Source of the DNA: Sphaerotilus sp.
GTDB taxonomy: Bacteria > Pseudomonadota > Gammaproteobacteria > Burkholderiales > Burkholderiaceae_C
NCBI RefSeq assembly: GCF_013299175.1
Contig: NZ_JAAFKF010000008.1
Location: 1-59,789 of the forward strand
Length of the DNA: 59,789 nt
Direction: 5' to 3'
Shown: in pieces, positions 17,143-27,349 of the stretch
How positions within the stretch are numbered: position 1 is the first letter of the stretch
How the letters are laid out: every line of letters starts with the position of its first letter
The notes under the pieces: model-generated
The model's input: only the letters and a program-made list of their open reading frames with translations
Database searches by the model: none
Told to the model about the DNA's origin: nothing
Position numbers and translations under genes: made by a program

Positions 17143-17189
17143 GAGGGTGGATTCCGAACGCCCGCAGTGGTCCAGGCGCCGATAAGGAT

Positions 17190-17741
17190 TCAGGCGAAGC
17201 GGCGTGCTTCGGCCAGCGCAGGGGCCACCACGTCCTTGGCCGACAGCAGCGGTGCCATGCCCAGATCGGGCCAGGTGATGCCAACGGCGGGGTCATCCCA
17301 GCGCAGCGCCCCTTCGCAGGCTGGTGCGTAGAGATCGGTGGTCTTGTAAAGGAAATCCGCGCTGTCGCTGGTGACGACGAACCCATGCGCGAAGCCGGGC
17401 GGGATCCAGAATTGCCGGTGGTTCTCGCCCGTCAGTTCCACGCCAACCCACTGCCCGAAGGTCGGGCTGCTCTGGCGCAGGTCCACGGCCACGTCGAACA
17501 CGGCACCCTGCGTGCAGCGCACGAGCTTGCCCTGCGCGTGCGGCGGCAACTGGTAGTGCAGCCCGCGCAGCACGCCCTTGGCCGAGCGCGAGTGGTTGTC
17601 CTGCACGAAATGCACGTCGTGTCCGACAGCCTCGTTGAACACCTTCTGGTTGTAGCTCTCCATGAAGAAGCCACGGGCATCGCCGAACACCTTGGGTTCG
17701 AGGATCAGGACATCGGGGATGGCGGTGCGGATGACGTGCAT
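17190..17741 (-). CDS. rfbC: dTDP-4-dehydrorhamnose 3,5-epimerase
   Basis: A 183-residue cupin enzyme, third step of dTDP-L-rhamnose synthesis. It shows the family patterns FFMESYNQKVFNEAVG, FVQDNHSRSAKGVLRGLHYQ with the catalytic His, and FWIPPGFAHGFVV. The ATG at 17741 gives the usual length. It is the last of the contiguous rfbB-D-A-C set, 20 bases after rfbA. Confidence 0.97.
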   Translation of the reverse strand: MHVIRTAIPDVLILEPKVFGDARGFFMESYNQKVFNEAVGHDVHFVQDNHSRSAKGVLRGLHYQLPPHAQGKLVRCTQGAVFDVAVDLRQSSPTFGQWVGVELTGENHRQFWIPPGFAHGFVVTSDSADFLYKTTDLYAPACEGALRWDDPAVGITWPDLGMAPLLSAKDVVAPALAEARRFA

Positions 17742-17761
17742 GGTGTGCAGGGTGGGGGTGT

Positions 17762-18643
17762 TCAGTAGACCTTCTCGTGCAGCACCTTCTGCAGGTACTG
17801 CCCATAGCCGTTCTTGAGCAGTGGCTGGGCCAGCCGCTCCAGTTGCGCGGCGTCGATCCAGCCGCGCCGGTAGGCGATCTCCTCCGGACACGCCACCTTC
17901 AGGCCCTGGCGCTTCTCCAGTGTCGCGATGAACTGCCCGGCCTCCATCAGGCTGTCGTGCGTGCCCGTGTCCAGCCAGGCGTAGCCGCGGCCCATGATCT
18001 CGACGTGGAGCTGGCCCTGCTTCAGGTAGACCGCGTTCACGTCCGTGATCTCCAGCTCGCCACGCGGGCTGGGCGCGATGTTCGCCGCGATGTCGCAGAC
18101 CTGCGTGTCGTAGAAGTACAGCCCCGTGACCGCGTAATGGCTCTTCGGCGCCTTGGGCTTTTCCTCGATGCTGAGGGCGCGGCGCTGCGCGTCGAAGTCC
18201 ACCACGCCGTAGCGTTCCGGATCGTGGACGTGGTAGGCGAAGACGCTGGCGCCGTCGCCACGGGCCGTGGCGCTGTTGAGCAGGTGCTGCAGGTCGTGGC
18301 CGTGGAAGATGTTGTCGCCCAGCACCAGCGCGCTCGGGTGCCCGCCGACGAACTCGCGGCCCAGGATGAAGGCTTGTGCCAGGCCATCCGGACTGGGCTG
18401 GACGCAGTAGCTCAGGTTCAGGCCCCAGCGGCTGCCGTCACCGAACAGGGCCTCGAAGCGGGGCGTGTCCTGCGGCGTGCTGATGATGAGGATGTCGCGG
18501 ATCCCGGCGAGCATCAGCGTGCTCAGCGGGTAATAGATCATCGGCTTGTCGTAGACCGGCAGCAGCTGCTTGCTGATGGCCAGTGTCGCCGGGTGCAGCC
18601 GGGTGCCGGAGCCGCCGGCCAGGATGATGCCTTTGCGTTGCAT
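17762..18643 (-). CDS. rfbA: Glucose-1-phosphate thymidylyltransferase
   Basis: A 293-residue nucleotidyltransferase making dTDP-glucose from dTTP and glucose-1-phosphate. The N-terminal [16 protein letters not shown] signature, [33 protein letters not shown] and [20 protein letters not shown] are all canonical. Full length. It is separated from rfbD by only 15 bases. Confidence 0.98.
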   Translation of the reverse strand: MQRKGIILAGGSGTRLHPATLAISKQLLPVYDKPMIYYPLSTLMLAGIRDILIISTPQDTPRFEALFGDGSRWGLNLSYCVQPSPDGLAQAFILGREFVGGHPSALVLGDNIFHGHDLQHLLNSATARGDGASVFAYHVHDPERYGVVDFDAQRRALSIEEKPKAPKSHYAVTGLYFYDTQVCDIAANIAPSPRGELEITDVNAVYLKQGQLHVEIMGRGYAWLDTGTHDSLMEAGQFIATLEKRQGLKVACPEEIAYRRGWIDAAQLERLAQPLLKNGYGQYLQKVLHEKVY

Positions 18644-18658
18644 GGGAACTCCAGTGGA

Positions 18659-19561
18659 TCAGGCGAGGATTTCGGTGAGCATGCGCTCGACGCCCTGCTG
18701 CCACGGCGGCAGGCGCAGGCCGAAGGTGGCCTGCAGCCTGGTGGTGTCGAGGCGCGAGTTCAGCGGGCGCTTGGCGGGCGTCGGGAAAGCGGTGGTCGGC
18801 ACGGGGTCGATGGCCTGCACCTTCAGTTCGCGGCCCAAGCGCCGGGCTTGCTCGATGACGAAGCTGGCATAGCCGTGCCAGCTTGTCTGCCCCCCGGCCA
18901 CCGCGTGGTAGATGCCCGAGAGATCCAGATCGGGCTGGGCCATCACGGTGCGCAGCATCTGCGCGGTGAGGTCGGCGAGCAGGTCAGCCCCGGTGGGGGC
19001 GCCGATCTGGTCGTCGATCACGGTGAGCTTGTCGCGCTCGGCGGCCAGCCGGAGCATGGTCTTGGCGAAGTTGCCGCCGCGCGCCGCATAGACCCAGCTC
19101 GTGCGCAGGATCAGGTGGCGGCAGCCGCTGGCGCGGATGGCGTCTTCGCCGTCGAGCTTGGTCTGGCCATACACGCTCAGCGGGCCGGTGGGTGCGTCTT
19201 CGCGGCGGGGCTGGTCGCCCGAGCCGTCGAAGACGTAGTCGGTGCTGTAGTGGACCAGCCACGCGCCGGTCTCGGCCGCGCAGCGCGCCAGCACGCCAGG
19301 GGCGGTGGCATTGATGGCGCGTGCGAGACCCGGCTCGCTCTCGGCCTTGTCCACGGCGGTGTGGGCGGCGGCATTGACGATGAGGTCCGGCCGCACCGCC
19401 GCCACCGTCTCGGCGAGCCGCTCGGGCTGGCTGAAGTCGCCGTGCAGGTGGGTGCTGTCGTGGTCGAGTCCGACGACTTCGCCCAGCGGGGCGAGGGCGC
19501 GCTGGAGTTCCCAGCCGACCTGTCCGCCCTGGCCGAGCAGGAGAATCTTGAGGCCGCTCAT
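18659..19561 (-). CDS. rfbD: dTDP-4-dehydrorhamnose reductase
   Basis: A 300-residue SDR enzyme that makes dTDP-L-rhamnose, the last step of the pathway. The Rossmann motif is [13 protein letters not shown]. The active-site tyrosine and lysine are in YGQTK, and STDYVFDG carries the conserved Thr/Asp. The ATG at 19561 overlaps the rfbB stop (ATGA). Confidence 0.97.
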   Translation of the reverse strand: MSGLKILLLGQGGQVGWELQRALAPLGEVVGLDHDSTHLHGDFSQPERLAETVAAVRPDLIVNAAAHTAVDKAESEPGLARAINATAPGVLARCAAETGAWLVHYSTDYVFDGSGDQPRREDAPTGPLSVYGQTKLDGEDAIRASGCRHLILRTSWVYAARGGNFAKTMLRLAAERDKLTVIDDQIGAPTGADLLADLTAQMLRTVMAQPDLDLSGIYHAVAGGQTSWHGYASFVIEQARRLGRELKVQAIDPVPTTAFPTPAKRPLNSRLDTTRLQATFGLRLPPWQQGVERMLTEILA

Positions 19562-20622
19562 GCGCGCTCGCCGTAGTTCTGGCTGACCCAGTCGCGGTAG
19601 GCGCCGGTGCGCACCGCGTCGATCCACTGCGTGTTCTCCAGGTACCAGCGCACGGTCTTGTCGATGCCCGACTCGAAGGTCTCGGCCGGCGTCCAGCCGA
19701 TCTCGCGCTCGATCTTCGTCGGGTCGATCGCGTAGCGGCGGTCGTGGCCCGGGCGGTCGGTGACGAAGGCGATCTGCGCTTCGTACAGCGTGCCGTCGGC
19801 CTTCGGCCGCAGCACGTCGAGCTTGCGGCAAATGACCTGCACCACGTCCAGATTCTTGATCTCGTTCTTGCCGCCGACGTTGTAGACCTCGCCCAGCCGG
19901 CCCTTGGCCAGCACCTGCCGGATCGCCTCGCAGTGGTCGCGGACAAACAGCCAGTCGCGGATGTTCTGCCCGTCGCCGTACACCGGCAGCGGCTTGCCGT
20001 CCAGGGCGTTCAGGATCATCAGCGGGATGAGCTTCTCGGGGAAGTGGTACGGGCCGTAGTTGTTCGAGCAGTTGGTGGTGAGCGTCGGCAGACCGTACGT
20101 GTGGTGGTAGGCGCGCACCAGGTGGTCGGAGCCGGCCTTGCTGGCCGAGTACGGGCTGTTGGGCGCGTACGGCGTGGTCTCGGAAAACGCCGGGTCGGTG
20201 TCGGACAGCGAGCCATAGACCTCGTCGGTGGAGACGTGCAGGAAGCGGAACGCTGCCTTGGGTTCGGCCTCCAGCGCGCCCCAGTACGACCGCACCGCTT
20301 CGAGCAGCTCGAACGTGCCGACCATGTTGGTCTGGATGAACTCGCCGGGGCCGTGGATGCTGCGGTCCACGTGGCTCTCGGCGGCGAAGTGCAGCACCGC
20401 GCGCGGCTGGTGCGTCTGCAGCAACTCGCTGACCAGCGCCCGGTCGCCGATGTCGCCCTGCACCAGCGTGCAGCGGCCCGCCTCGACATGCTCCGCGATC
20501 GTCTGCGGGTTGCCCGCGTACGTCAGCTTGTCCAGCACGACGACCGGTTCTTCACTGCGCTCGAACCAGTGGTGGACAAAGTTTCCGCCGATGAAACCGG
20601 CTGCGCCTGTGATGAGGATCAT
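19558..20622 (-). CDS. rfbB: dTDP-glucose 4,6-dehydratase
   Basis: A 354-residue extended SDR enzyme, second step of dTDP-rhamnose synthesis. NAD binding is by [14 protein letters not shown]. The dehydratase Asp-Glu pair is in [10 protein letters not shown], and [14 protein letters not shown] holds the catalytic Tyr and Lys. It starts 56 bases after the manC stop and is probably co-transcribed with it. Confidence 0.98.
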   Translation of the reverse strand: MILITGAAGFIGGNFVHHWFERSEEPVVVLDKLTYAGNPQTIAEHVEAGRCTLVQGDIGDRALVSELLQTHQPRAVLHFAAESHVDRSIHGPGEFIQTNMVGTFELLEAVRSYWGALEAEPKAAFRFLHVSTDEVYGSLSDTDPAFSETTPYAPNSPYSASKAGSDHLVRAYHHTYGLPTLTTNCSNNYGPYHFPEKLIPLMILNALDGKPLPVYGDGQNIRDWLFVRDHCEAIRQVLAKGRLGEVYNVGGKNEIKNLDVVQVICRKLDVLRPKADGTLYEAQIAFVTDRPGHDRRYAIDPTKIEREIGWTPAETFESGIDKTVRWYLENTQWIDAVRTGAYRDWVSQNYGERA

Positions 20623-20678
20623 GTGCTGAACTGCTGAACGGGTGGGTGAATCGGGGTTTGCGCGATTGTGCAGGAGAC

Positions 20679-22142
20679 TCAGTTGCGCCCGTAGGTGTCC
20701 TCGTAACGCACGATGTCGTCCTCACCCAGGTAGGAGCCCGACTGCACCTCGATGATCTCCAGCGGCACCCGGCCCGGATTGGCCAGCCGATGCACCTGTC
20801 CCAGCGGGATGTAGGTGGACTGGTTCTCGGTGAGCATCAGCACCTTGTCGCCGTTGGTGATCTCGGCCGTGCCCGTGACCACGATCCAGTGCTCGGCGCG
20901 GTGGTGGTGCATCTGCAGGCTCAGGGAGGCGCCCGGCTTGACCATGATCCGCTTGACCTGGAAGCGCGGGCCGTTGTCGATGCTGTCGTACCAGCCCCAG
21001 GGGCGGTGGACCTTGCGGTGCAGGTTGTGCTCGGTGCGGCCAGCCTGGTGGAGCTGGGCCACGATCTTCTTCACGTCCTGGCTGCGGCTGCGGTCGGCGA
21101 CCATGACCGCATCGGCCGTCTCGATCACCACCACGTCGTCCAGCCCGACCACGCTGACCAGCCGGCCCGAGGCGTGGACCAGCGTGTTGTTGCTGTCCTG
21201 CGTGATCACGTCGCCGACGCTGGCGTTGCCATTGGCGTCCTTGCGGGCCACTTGCCACACCGCATCCCAGGCCCCCAGATCGTTCCAGCCGGCGCTCAGC
21301 GGCACCATGCGGATGTCGAACTCCGAGCCGGGGCAACGCTCCATCACGGCGTAGTCCACCGACTCGCTCGGCACGGCCGCGAACTCGGCCTTGCCGGGGC
21401 GCACGAAGCTGGCGTCCGTCTTGCGCACCGTCCAGGCGGCGCGGGTGGCTGCGGCGATGTCGGGGCGGAAGGTCTCCAGCGCCTGCATCCACACCGACGC
21501 CTTCAGCACGAACATGCCGCTGTTCCAGAAGTAGCCGCCCTCGCGCAGGTACCGCTCGGCGGTCTCCAGATCCGGCTTCTCGACGAACTGGGCCACGCGG
21601 GCGGCGCCGGGTTCCGGGGTCGTGCGGATGTAGCCGTAGCCGGTTTCGGGCGCGTCCGGCGTGATGCCGAGGATGGCGATGGCACCGTGGGCGGCCAGAC
21701 GCACGGCCTGTTGCAGTGCGGCGGTGTAGGCGCTCGGGTCGGTGACGGTCTGGTCCGCGGGCGTGACCACGAGCACCGGGTCGGCGCCGGCTTCCAGCGC
21801 CTGCAGCGCGGCCAGCGTCAGGGCCGGCGCCGTGTTGCGGCCCATCGGCTCCAGCACGACCGACAGCGGCGTCTGGCGGATCTCGCGCAACTGGTCGAGC
21901 ACGAGGAAGCGGTGCTCCTCGTTGCCGACGATCAGCGGCGCCGCGATCGCCAGGTCGGCCGCCGCCAATGCGGACAGGCGCTCCGCGGCCTCCTGGAACA
22001 GGCTCTGGTTGCTGTCACCGAGCACCAGGAACTGTTTCGGATAGCCCGCGCGGGACAGCGGCCACAGCCGGGTGCCGCTGCCTCCGGCCATGATGACGGG
22101 TTGAACGGCGATCGGCGAAGAAGCTGAAATAGGTTGGCTCAT
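20679..22142 (-). CDS. manC: Mannose-1-phosphate guanylyltransferase / mannose-6-phosphate isomerase
   Basis: A 487-residue bifunctional type II PMI-GMP enzyme (ManC/CpsB/AlgA) that makes GDP-mannose. The N-terminal guanylyltransferase carries [20 protein letters not shown]. The C-terminal cupin isomerase has [10 protein letters not shown], a metal-binding [12 protein letters not shown] and [17 protein letters not shown] 22142 gives the family start; the frame is open a little further upstream. It is the first gene of the minus-strand polysaccharide operon. GDP-mannose would serve mannose or, after Gmd (not in the window), deoxysugars. Confidence 0.97.
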   Translation of the reverse strand: MSQPISASSPIAVQPVIMAGGSGTRLWPLSRAGYPKQFLVLGDSNQSLFQEAAERLSALAAADLAIAAPLIVGNEEHRFLVLDQLREIRQTPLSVVLEPMGRNTAPALTLAALQALEAGADPVLVVTPADQTVTDPSAYTAALQQAVRLAAHGAIAILGITPDAPETGYGYIRTTPEPGAARVAQFVEKPDLETAERYLREGGYFWNSGMFVLKASVWMQALETFRPDIAAATRAAWTVRKTDASFVRPGKAEFAAVPSESVDYAVMERCPGSEFDIRMVPLSAGWNDLGAWDAVWQVARKDANGNASVGDVITQDSNNTLVHASGRLVSVVGLDDVVVIETADAVMVADRSRSQDVKKIVAQLHQAGRTEHNLHRKVHRPWGWYDSIDNGPRFQVKRIMVKPGASLSLQMHHHRAEHWIVVTGTAEITNGDKVLMLTENQSTYIPLGQVHRLANPGRVPLEIIEVQSGSYLGEDDIVRYEDTYGRN

Positions 22143-22408
22143 GAGATGCCTGTGTCCCTGATGGTGAATAGATGCCCTGAATTGTGCAGACCGCACGGGG
22201 CAATTCAGCGCATCGGCAGCCCAAGGAGGTCCGGGCCGTGCAAAGTTTGGCCCTTATTCAGCGGACACCAAGAAACATCTCACTGCATCCACGGACTCCG
22301 CCTGACGCGAGAAACGCACAGCGGACTTGACAAACCGAAGCGCGCTTGTGGTCATTTCACGCCAGAACGACACCCGCTCGCAGCATCCGCGGGATAATCA
22401 CGCCCGTG
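22143..22408. promoter_or_regulatory. Divergent promoter region between manC and rhlE
   Basis: These 266 bases separate divergent genes and contain no coding frame I can support. On the plus strand a perfect TTGACA stands at 22327-22332, but no good -10 follows at 16-18 bases. GATAAT at 22393-22398 ends only 10 bases before the rhlE ATG, so a promoter there would give a nearly leaderless message. No clear pair was found for manC. Confidence 0.4.
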
Positions 22409-23893
22409 ATGACCCCCCAACTTGACACTGCGCCCGATCTGGCCGCACCCGCCCGCTTCGACACCCTGCCTCTGGACGCCAAGCTCCAGCGTGCCATCGG
22501 TGACGCCGGTTACGAGACGATGACGCCCATCCAGGCCAAGGCCATCCCGATCGTGCTGGAAGGCCGAGACGTGATGGGTGCCGCCCAGACGGGCACCGGC
22601 AAGACGGCGGCGTTTTCGCTGCCCCTGCTGCAGAAGATGCTCAAGCACGAGAACGCGAGCGCATCCCCGGCCCGCCACCCGGTGCGCGCCCTGGTGCTGG
22701 CACCGACCCGCGAACTGGCCGACCAGGTCGCCGTCAACATCAAGACCTACGCCCAGCACAGCAACCTGCGCGTGGCCTGCGTCTTCGGTGGCATCGACAT
22801 CGCACCGCAGACGGCCGAACTCAAGCGCGGCGTCGAAGTGCTGATCGCCACGCCGGGCCGCCTGCTCGACCACATCCAGCTCAAGAACTGCCAGCTCAAC
22901 CAGGTCGAATACGTCGTGCTGGATGAAGCCGACCGGATGCTCGACATCGGCTTCCTGCCCGACCTGCAGCGCATCCTGAGCTACCTGCCCAAGACGCGCC
23001 AGACGCTGCTGTTCTCGGCCACGTTCTCGCCCGAAATCAAGAAGCTGGCGCAGAGCTACCTGCAGGATCCCGTGCTGGTCGAAGTGGCCCGCCCGAACGC
23101 GACCGCCACCAACGTCGAGCAGCGCTTCTACAGCGTCGCCGACGAGGACAAGCGCCGCGTGATCACCCAGATCCTGCGCCAGCGCGAGATCCGGCAAGCC
23201 CTCATCTTCGTCAACTCCAAGCTCGGCGCCGCCCGGCTGGCCCGCACCTTCGAGCGCGATGGCCTGCGCACCGCCGCACTGCACGGCGACAAGTCGCAGG
23301 ACGAGCGCCTGAAATCACTGGCCGCGTTCAAGGCCGGCGAGGTCGATCTGCTGGTCGCCACCGACGTGGCCGCCCGCGGTCTGGACATCGCCGACCTGCC
23401 CGCCGTCTTCAACTACGACGTGCCGTTCAACGCCGAGGACTACGTCCACCGCATCGGCCGCACGGGCCGCGCCGGCGCCTCGGGCATCGCCATCACGCTG
23501 GCGACGCGCGACGACACCCGGCTGGTCAGCGACATCGAGAAGCTGATCAAGAAAACGATCCCGCTGGAAACGTTCGAGCTGGAGAACGACCGGCCGCGCC
23601 GCCGCCGTGATGCCGAGGACGCTCCAGCGTACAGCGAGCCACGGTCAGTGGCCGCACCCGTGGGCCTGGCCGCACCGGCCACCACGCCAGCACCGCGCCC
23701 GGTGCGCAGCGGGCGGTCGTCGCACGACCCGTTCTTCGACCGCCCCTACGAACCCGATCCCAAAGCCGCCCCTGTCTGGGAAGACTCGCCGGCCGCACCC
23801 ACCCCGTCTGCGGGCGCCAACCCCGTGTCGGGTCTGGTCTCCAAGCCCAAGCGCCGCATCGCCAGCCTGCTGGGTGGCAAGACGCCGAGCTGA
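22409..23893 (+). CDS. rhlE: DEAD-box ATP-dependent RNA helicase, RhlE type
   Basis: A 494-residue helicase that unwinds short RNA duplexes in ribosome assembly and RNA turnover. Motifs in order: Q motif GYETMTPIQAKAIP, Walker A AQTGTGKT, Ia PTRELADQ, Ib TPGRLLD, DEAD in VLDEADRMLD, SAT in FSATFS, and VI HRIGRTGRAG. The last 100 residues are a low-complexity Pro/Ala/Arg tail ending in KPKRRIASLLGG, typical of RhlE. ATG 22409 directly follows a GTG. Its stop abuts the stop of the convergent methyltransferase gene with no gap. Confidence 0.95.
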   Translation: MTPQLDTAPDLAAPARFDTLPLDAKLQRAIGDAGYETMTPIQAKAIPIVLEGRDVMGAAQTGTGKTAAFSLPLLQKMLKHENASASPARHPVRALVLAPTRELADQVAVNIKTYAQHSNLRVACVFGGIDIAPQTAELKRGVEVLIATPGRLLDHIQLKNCQLNQVEYVVLDEADRMLDIGFLPDLQRILSYLPKTRQTLLFSATFSPEIKKLAQSYLQDPVLVEVARPNATATNVEQRFYSVADEDKRRVITQILRQREIRQALIFVNSKLGAARLARTFERDGLRTAALHGDKSQDERLKSLAAFKAGEVDLLVATDVAARGLDIADLPAVFNYDVPFNAEDYVHRIGRTGRAGASGIAITLATRDDTRLVSDIEKLIKKTIPLETFELENDRPRRRRDAEDAPAYSEPRSVAAPVGLAAPATTPAPRPVRSGRSSHDPFFDRPYEPDPKAAPVWEDSPAAPTPSAGANPVSGLVSKPKRRIASLLGGKTPS

Positions 23894-24664
23894 TCACGCC
23901 AGGAACGCGAACACCGCCGGCACGTCGGCGGGCAGCGTCGGCGGCGCAGCCCGCCACTGCGCCACGCGCTGGGTGCGCGTGCTCCCGCCGGCCAGGGTCA
24001 AGCCGCAACTGATGCTGAGCCAGGTGTCCGGGTGCAGGCTGCCGACCAGCGCCTGCGCCATCGCGGCGTTGCGGTAGGGCGTCTCGATGAGCAACTGCGT
24101 CTGCTGCCAGCGGCGCGAGTGGGCTTCCAGCTCGCGCAGCCGCTGTCCCCGCCCTGCCGCATCGGTGGGCAGGTAGCCGACGAACGCGAAGCTCTGCCCG
24201 TTCAACCCGCTCGCGGCCACCGCCAGGATGAGCGAACTCGGCCCGGACAGCGGCATCACCGCCACGCCCTGCGCATGGGCGACCCGCACCAGCTCGGCAC
24301 CAGGATCGGCCACCGCCGGCAATCCTGCCTCCGACACCAGGCCCACATCGTGCCCCGCCAGCGCCGGCGCCAGCAGACCGGCCCAGTCCGGCACCGGGGT
24401 GCGCGCATCCGGCCGGCCTTTGGGTGGCCGCGGCAGTTCACGGATCGACAGCGCCTGCAGCGGCTGCGCCAGCGGCACCACGGCGTCCACCCGCTTGAGC
24501 AAGGCACGCGCGCTGCGGGCGTTTTCAGCCACCCAGTGCGTCAGCCCGGCGGCGACCCGGATCGCACCCAGCGGCAACACGTCCTGCAGATCCGGCAAGG
24601 GCACGCCGTCGGCCACCGTGCCCAGGTCGAGCGTGTTGGGCACCAGCCAGAGACGCCCCTTCAT
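23894..24664 (-). CDS. RsmI-like SAM-dependent methyltransferase
   Basis: A 256-residue tetrapyrrole-methylase-fold protein related to RsmI, the 16S rRNA C1402 ribose methyltransferase. It has SEAGLPAVADPGAELVRVA near residues 110-128, then a PLSGPSSLILAVAASGL segment and FAFVGYLP, all matching the RsmI core. It is shorter than canonical RsmI (286 residues), the N-terminus differs (LWLVPNTLDLG rather than the usual GTLYVVATPIGNL form), and the C-terminal domain is missing. It is therefore probably a paralogue with a separate target. The ATG overlaps the stop of the maf-type gene. Confidence 0.82.
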   Translation of the reverse strand: MKGRLWLVPNTLDLGTVADGVPLPDLQDVLPLGAIRVAAGLTHWVAENARSARALLKRVDAVVPLAQPLQALSIRELPRPPKGRPDARTPVPDWAGLLAPALAGHDVGLVSEAGLPAVADPGAELVRVAHAQGVAVMPLSGPSSLILAVAASGLNGQSFAFVGYLPTDAAGRGQRLRELEAHSRRWQQTQLLIETPYRNAAMAQALVGSLHPDTWLSISCGLTLAGGSTRTQRVAQWRAAPPTLPADVPAVFAFLA

Positions 24665-25290
24665 GCCCCACCCCCATGCCCGGCGTGGACCGCCAGCGTG
24701 TCCAGCCCTGCCTGCCGCAGCAGCGCCGACGTGACGATCAAGGGCAGGCCGATCAGCGCGGTCGGGTCATCGGATTCGATGGCATCGAGCAGCGTGATGC
24801 CCAGCGTCTCGCACTTGGCACTGCCGGCACAGTCGTAGGGCTGCTCCAGCCGCAGGTAGGTCTCGATCTCCACATCGCTGAGCGCCCGGAACCGCACCGT
24901 CACCGGCACGCGCCGCACCGCCTCGAACGCCGTGTCGTGCCGCAGGACCGCCACCGCCGTGTGGAACACCACCGAACGGCCCCGCATCGCCTGCAGTTGC
25001 GCGACAGCGTTGGCGTGGTCGCCGGGTTTGCCGATGGGCTGGCCGCCGAGTTCGGCCACCTGGTCGGAGCCGATCACGACCGCGTGCGGGCGCAGCATGG
25101 CCACGGCGCGGGCCTTGGCCAGGGCCAGACGCTCGCTCAGTACCGCGGGCGACTCACCCGGCAGCGGGGTTTCATCGACTTCGGGAGCCAGTACCTCGAA
25201 GGGCAGCCGCAGCCGTGCCAGCAACTCGCGCCGGTAGACCGAGGTGGATGCCAGCACCAGCGCCGGCACAGGGGGAAGGAAAGGAAGCAT
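24661..25290 (-). CDS. yceF: Maf-family nucleotide pyrophosphatase, YceF type
   Basis: A 209-residue house-cleaning enzyme that in E. coli hydrolyses 7-methyl-GTP. Family signatures are ALVLASTSVYRRELL, EVLAPEVDETPLPGESP, VIGSDQVAELGG with the catalytic Asp, and DCAGSAKCETLGITLL, closest to YceF rather than YhdE. It is divergent from yceD-rpmF by 47 bases, the same neighbourhood as in E. coli. Confidence 0.93.
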   Translation of the reverse strand: MLPFLPPVPALVLASTSVYRRELLARLRLPFEVLAPEVDETPLPGESPAVLSERLALAKARAVAMLRPHAVVIGSDQVAELGGQPIGKPGDHANAVAQLQAMRGRSVVFHTAVAVLRHDTAFEAVRRVPVTVRFRALSDVEIETYLRLEQPYDCAGSAKCETLGITLLDAIESDDPTALIGLPLIVTSALLRQAGLDTLAVHAGHGGGA

Positions 25291-25337
25291 CCCGGCATTG
25301 TTCCACCACACCAGTGCGCCCCCGTACACTGCGCGCC

Positions 25338-25925
25338 ATGAAAGCGCGTGAATTCCATCCCCGCCGCCTCGACGTGCGGCACTTCGCCGAGTCCGGCGAA
25401 CCCCTCGCCGGCAGCGATGCCATCGACGGCTTCGAGCGCCTGCTCCAGTTGCGCCACACCGAAGCCGCCCTCGACACCGCATCGCCCGTGGTGTGGGCCG
25501 TGCAAGGCGAGTTGCGGCCACAACGCGGTGGCCCGCCACAGGTCTGGCTGCACCTGACCGGCTCGACCGCGGTGTCGCAGCAGTGCCAGCGTTGCCTCGA
25601 AGGGGTCGAGGTGCCACTGGCCTTCGACCGCTGGTTCCTGTTCGTCGAGAACGAGCGCCAGGCTGCGGAACTCGACGCCGACGCCGAGGAGGACGTGCTG
25701 GTGCTCAGCCGCCAGTTCGACCTGCTGGAGCTGGTCGAGGACGAGCTGCTGCTGGTCGCGCCGATCGTCCCCCGGCACGGGGTCTGCCCGGTCCCGGTGC
25801 AGCTCAGCGTTGGCGAGGAAGACCTCGGCGCCGCAGTCCCCGCCGCCCCAGGCACGGAGCAGGAAGCAACGCCATCCCCCCATCCGTTTGCTGCCCTCGC
25901 CGCACTGCGCAAGGACTCATGCTAG
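25338..25925 (+). CDS. yceD: YceD/DUF177 family protein
   Basis: A 195-residue protein of the DUF177 family, conserved upstream of rpmF and reported to affect 23S rRNA levels. The central cysteine pair CQRC lies within QQCQRCLEGVEV, followed by a strongly acidic stretch (ELDADAEEDVLV) and ELVEDELLLVAPIVPRH. The ATG at 25338 is the family start; the frame is open upstream without a start signal. The TAG stop is the beginning of the rpmF extended -10. Confidence 0.92.
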   Translation: MKAREFHPRRLDVRHFAESGEPLAGSDAIDGFERLLQLRHTEAALDTASPVVWAVQGELRPQRGGPPQVWLHLTGSTAVSQQCQRCLEGVEVPLAFDRWFLFVENERQAAELDADAEEDVLVLSRQFDLLELVEDELLLVAPIVPRHGVCPVPVQLSVGEEDLGAAVPAAPGTEQEATPSPHPFAALAALRKDSC

Positions 25926-25928
25926 AAT
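25920..25928 (+). promoter_or_regulatory. Extended -10 promoter element before rpmF
   Basis: TGC TAGAAT reads as an extended -10 element (TGN plus hexamer) overlapping the yceD stop, 53 bases before the rpmF ATG. There is no convincing -35, which is tolerated with an extended -10. It would allow L32 to be made independently of YceD. Confidence 0.5.
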
Positions 25929-25980
25929 CGAAGGCTTTTCCAATCGGAAAATCAGAATTTCCAGCGTTCAGGAGTAAGCC

Positions 25981-26163
25981 ATGGCTGTCCAGCAAAACAA
26001 GAAGTCGCCTTCCAAGCGCGGTATGCACCGCTCGCACAACGCCCTGAACACGCCGGGCACCGCGATCGAATCCACCACCGGTGAAGTGCATCTGCGCCAC
26101 CACATCAGCCCGACCGGTTTCTACCGTGGTCGCAAGGTGTTCAAGACCAAGGCAGACGCCTGA
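25981..26163 (+). CDS. rpmF: 50S ribosomal protein L32
   Basis: A 60-residue basic protein beginning [20 protein letters not shown] and containing [17 protein letters not shown], the proteobacterial L32 pattern. It has no cysteines, so it is the zinc-free form. It lies in the conserved yceD-rpmF-plsX order. AGGAG at 25970-25974 is its ribosome binding site. Confidence 0.98.
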   Translation: MAVQQNKKSPSKRGMHRSHNALNTPGTAIESTTGEVHLRHHISPTGFYRGRKVFKTKADA

Positions 26164-26242
26164 GTCTTTTGCACCACTGGGTCTCGCAACCCCACGCGGG
26201 TGTTGCGGCCATTGCGGGTATTGCCACCGAGTCTGACCAGTC

Positions 26243-27349
26243 TTGAACGCCACTGCCCCTCTTGCTCGCCCGGTTCGACTGTCGGTGGATTGCATGGGCG
26301 GCGACCACGGCCCGTCCGTGACGCTACCGGCCTGCAGATCCTTCCTTGACCAGCATCCCCAGGCTGAACTGATTCTCGTCGGCAAGGCCGAGGCGCTTGC
26401 GCCCGCCGCTGGCTGGGAACGCTGTCGCCTGGTGACGGCCACCGAGGTGGTCGAGATGGACGATCCCGTCGAAGTCGCGCTCCGCAAGAAGCGTGACTCC
26501 TCGATGCGGGTGGCCATCCAGCAGGTCAAGCGCAATGCCGAAGGTGCGTCCGAAGCCGATGCCTGCGTGTCGGCCGGCAACACGGGTGCGTTGATGGCGG
26601 TCGCCCGCTACCTGCTCAAGACCCTCGAAGGCATCGACCGTCCGGCCATCGCCAGCGTGATGCCCAACCAGCATGGTCTGTACACGACGATGCTGGACCT
26701 GGGCGCGAACGTCGATTGCACCGCGGAGCACCTGCTGCAGTTCGCGGTGATGGGCAGCGCGCTGGTGTCGGCCGTCGAAGGCAAGGAGCAACCCTCCGTC
26801 GGTCTGCTCAACATTGGTGAAGAGGTCATCAAGGGGAGCGAGACGATCAAGCGCGCAGGCGAGCTGCTGCGCGCGGCGTCGCTCGCCGGTCACTTGAACT
26901 TCCACGGCAACGTCGAAGGCAACGACATCTTCAAGGGCACGACCGATCTGGTGGTGTGCGATGGCTTTGTCGGCAACGTGGCACTGAAAACGGCCGAAGG
27001 TCTGGCCGGGATGATCACGAGCTTCCTCAAGCAGGAGTTCACCCGGACACCGCTGACCAAGCTCGTCGCGTTCCTGGCGATGCCGATGCTCAAGCGGTTC
27101 TCCCGTCGGCTCGACCACCGCCGCTTCAATGGCGCGGCGCTGCTCGGGCTGCGGGGTCTCGTGTTCAAGAGCCACGGCTCGGCCGACGCATTGGCCTTCG
27201 AGAATGCGCTGAACCGGGCGTATGATGCCGCCCGAAACCGACTGCTCGACCGGGTCCACGACCGGATTCTCGAAACGCTGCAGGCGCTGCCCGGTGCGGG
27301 TCCGTCCGCCACACCGCCCGAGGCGCCGGCGGCACGCCACGCCGCATGA
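26243..27349 (+). CDS. plsX: Phosphate acyltransferase PlsX
   Basis: A 368-residue enzyme that converts acyl-ACP to acyl-phosphate for PlsY-dependent phospholipid synthesis. Characteristic segments: [65 protein letters not shown] and [22 protein letters not shown] at 26234-26236 is in frame, so the start must lie after it. TTG at 26243 gives the family-length N-terminus, whereas the first ATG (inside SVDCMGG) would remove the conserved first strand. The stop overlaps the fabH start. Confidence 0.95.
   Translation: MNATAPLARPVRLSVDCMGGDHGPSVTLPACRSFLDQHPQAELILVGKAEALAPAAGWERCRLVTATEVVEMDDPVEVALRKKRDSSMRVAIQQVKRNAEGASEADACVSAGNTGALMAVARYLLKTLEGIDRPAIASVMPNQHGLYTTMLDLGANVDCTAEHLLQFAVMGSALVSAVEGKEQPSVGLLNIGEEVIKGSETIKRAGELLRAASLAGHLNFHGNVEGNDIFKGTTDLVVCDGFVGNVALKTAEGLAGMITSFLKQEFTRTPLTKLVAFLAMPMLKRFSRRLDHRRFNGAALLGLRGLVFKSHGSADALAFENALNRAYDAARNRLLDRVHDRILETLQALPGAGPSATPPEAPAARHAA

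Noticed and set aside
26188-26208. Hairpin after rpmF as a terminator
   Set aside because: Only five outer pairs and two inner pairs with a mismatch between them, and no T run; plsX follows closely in the same direction.
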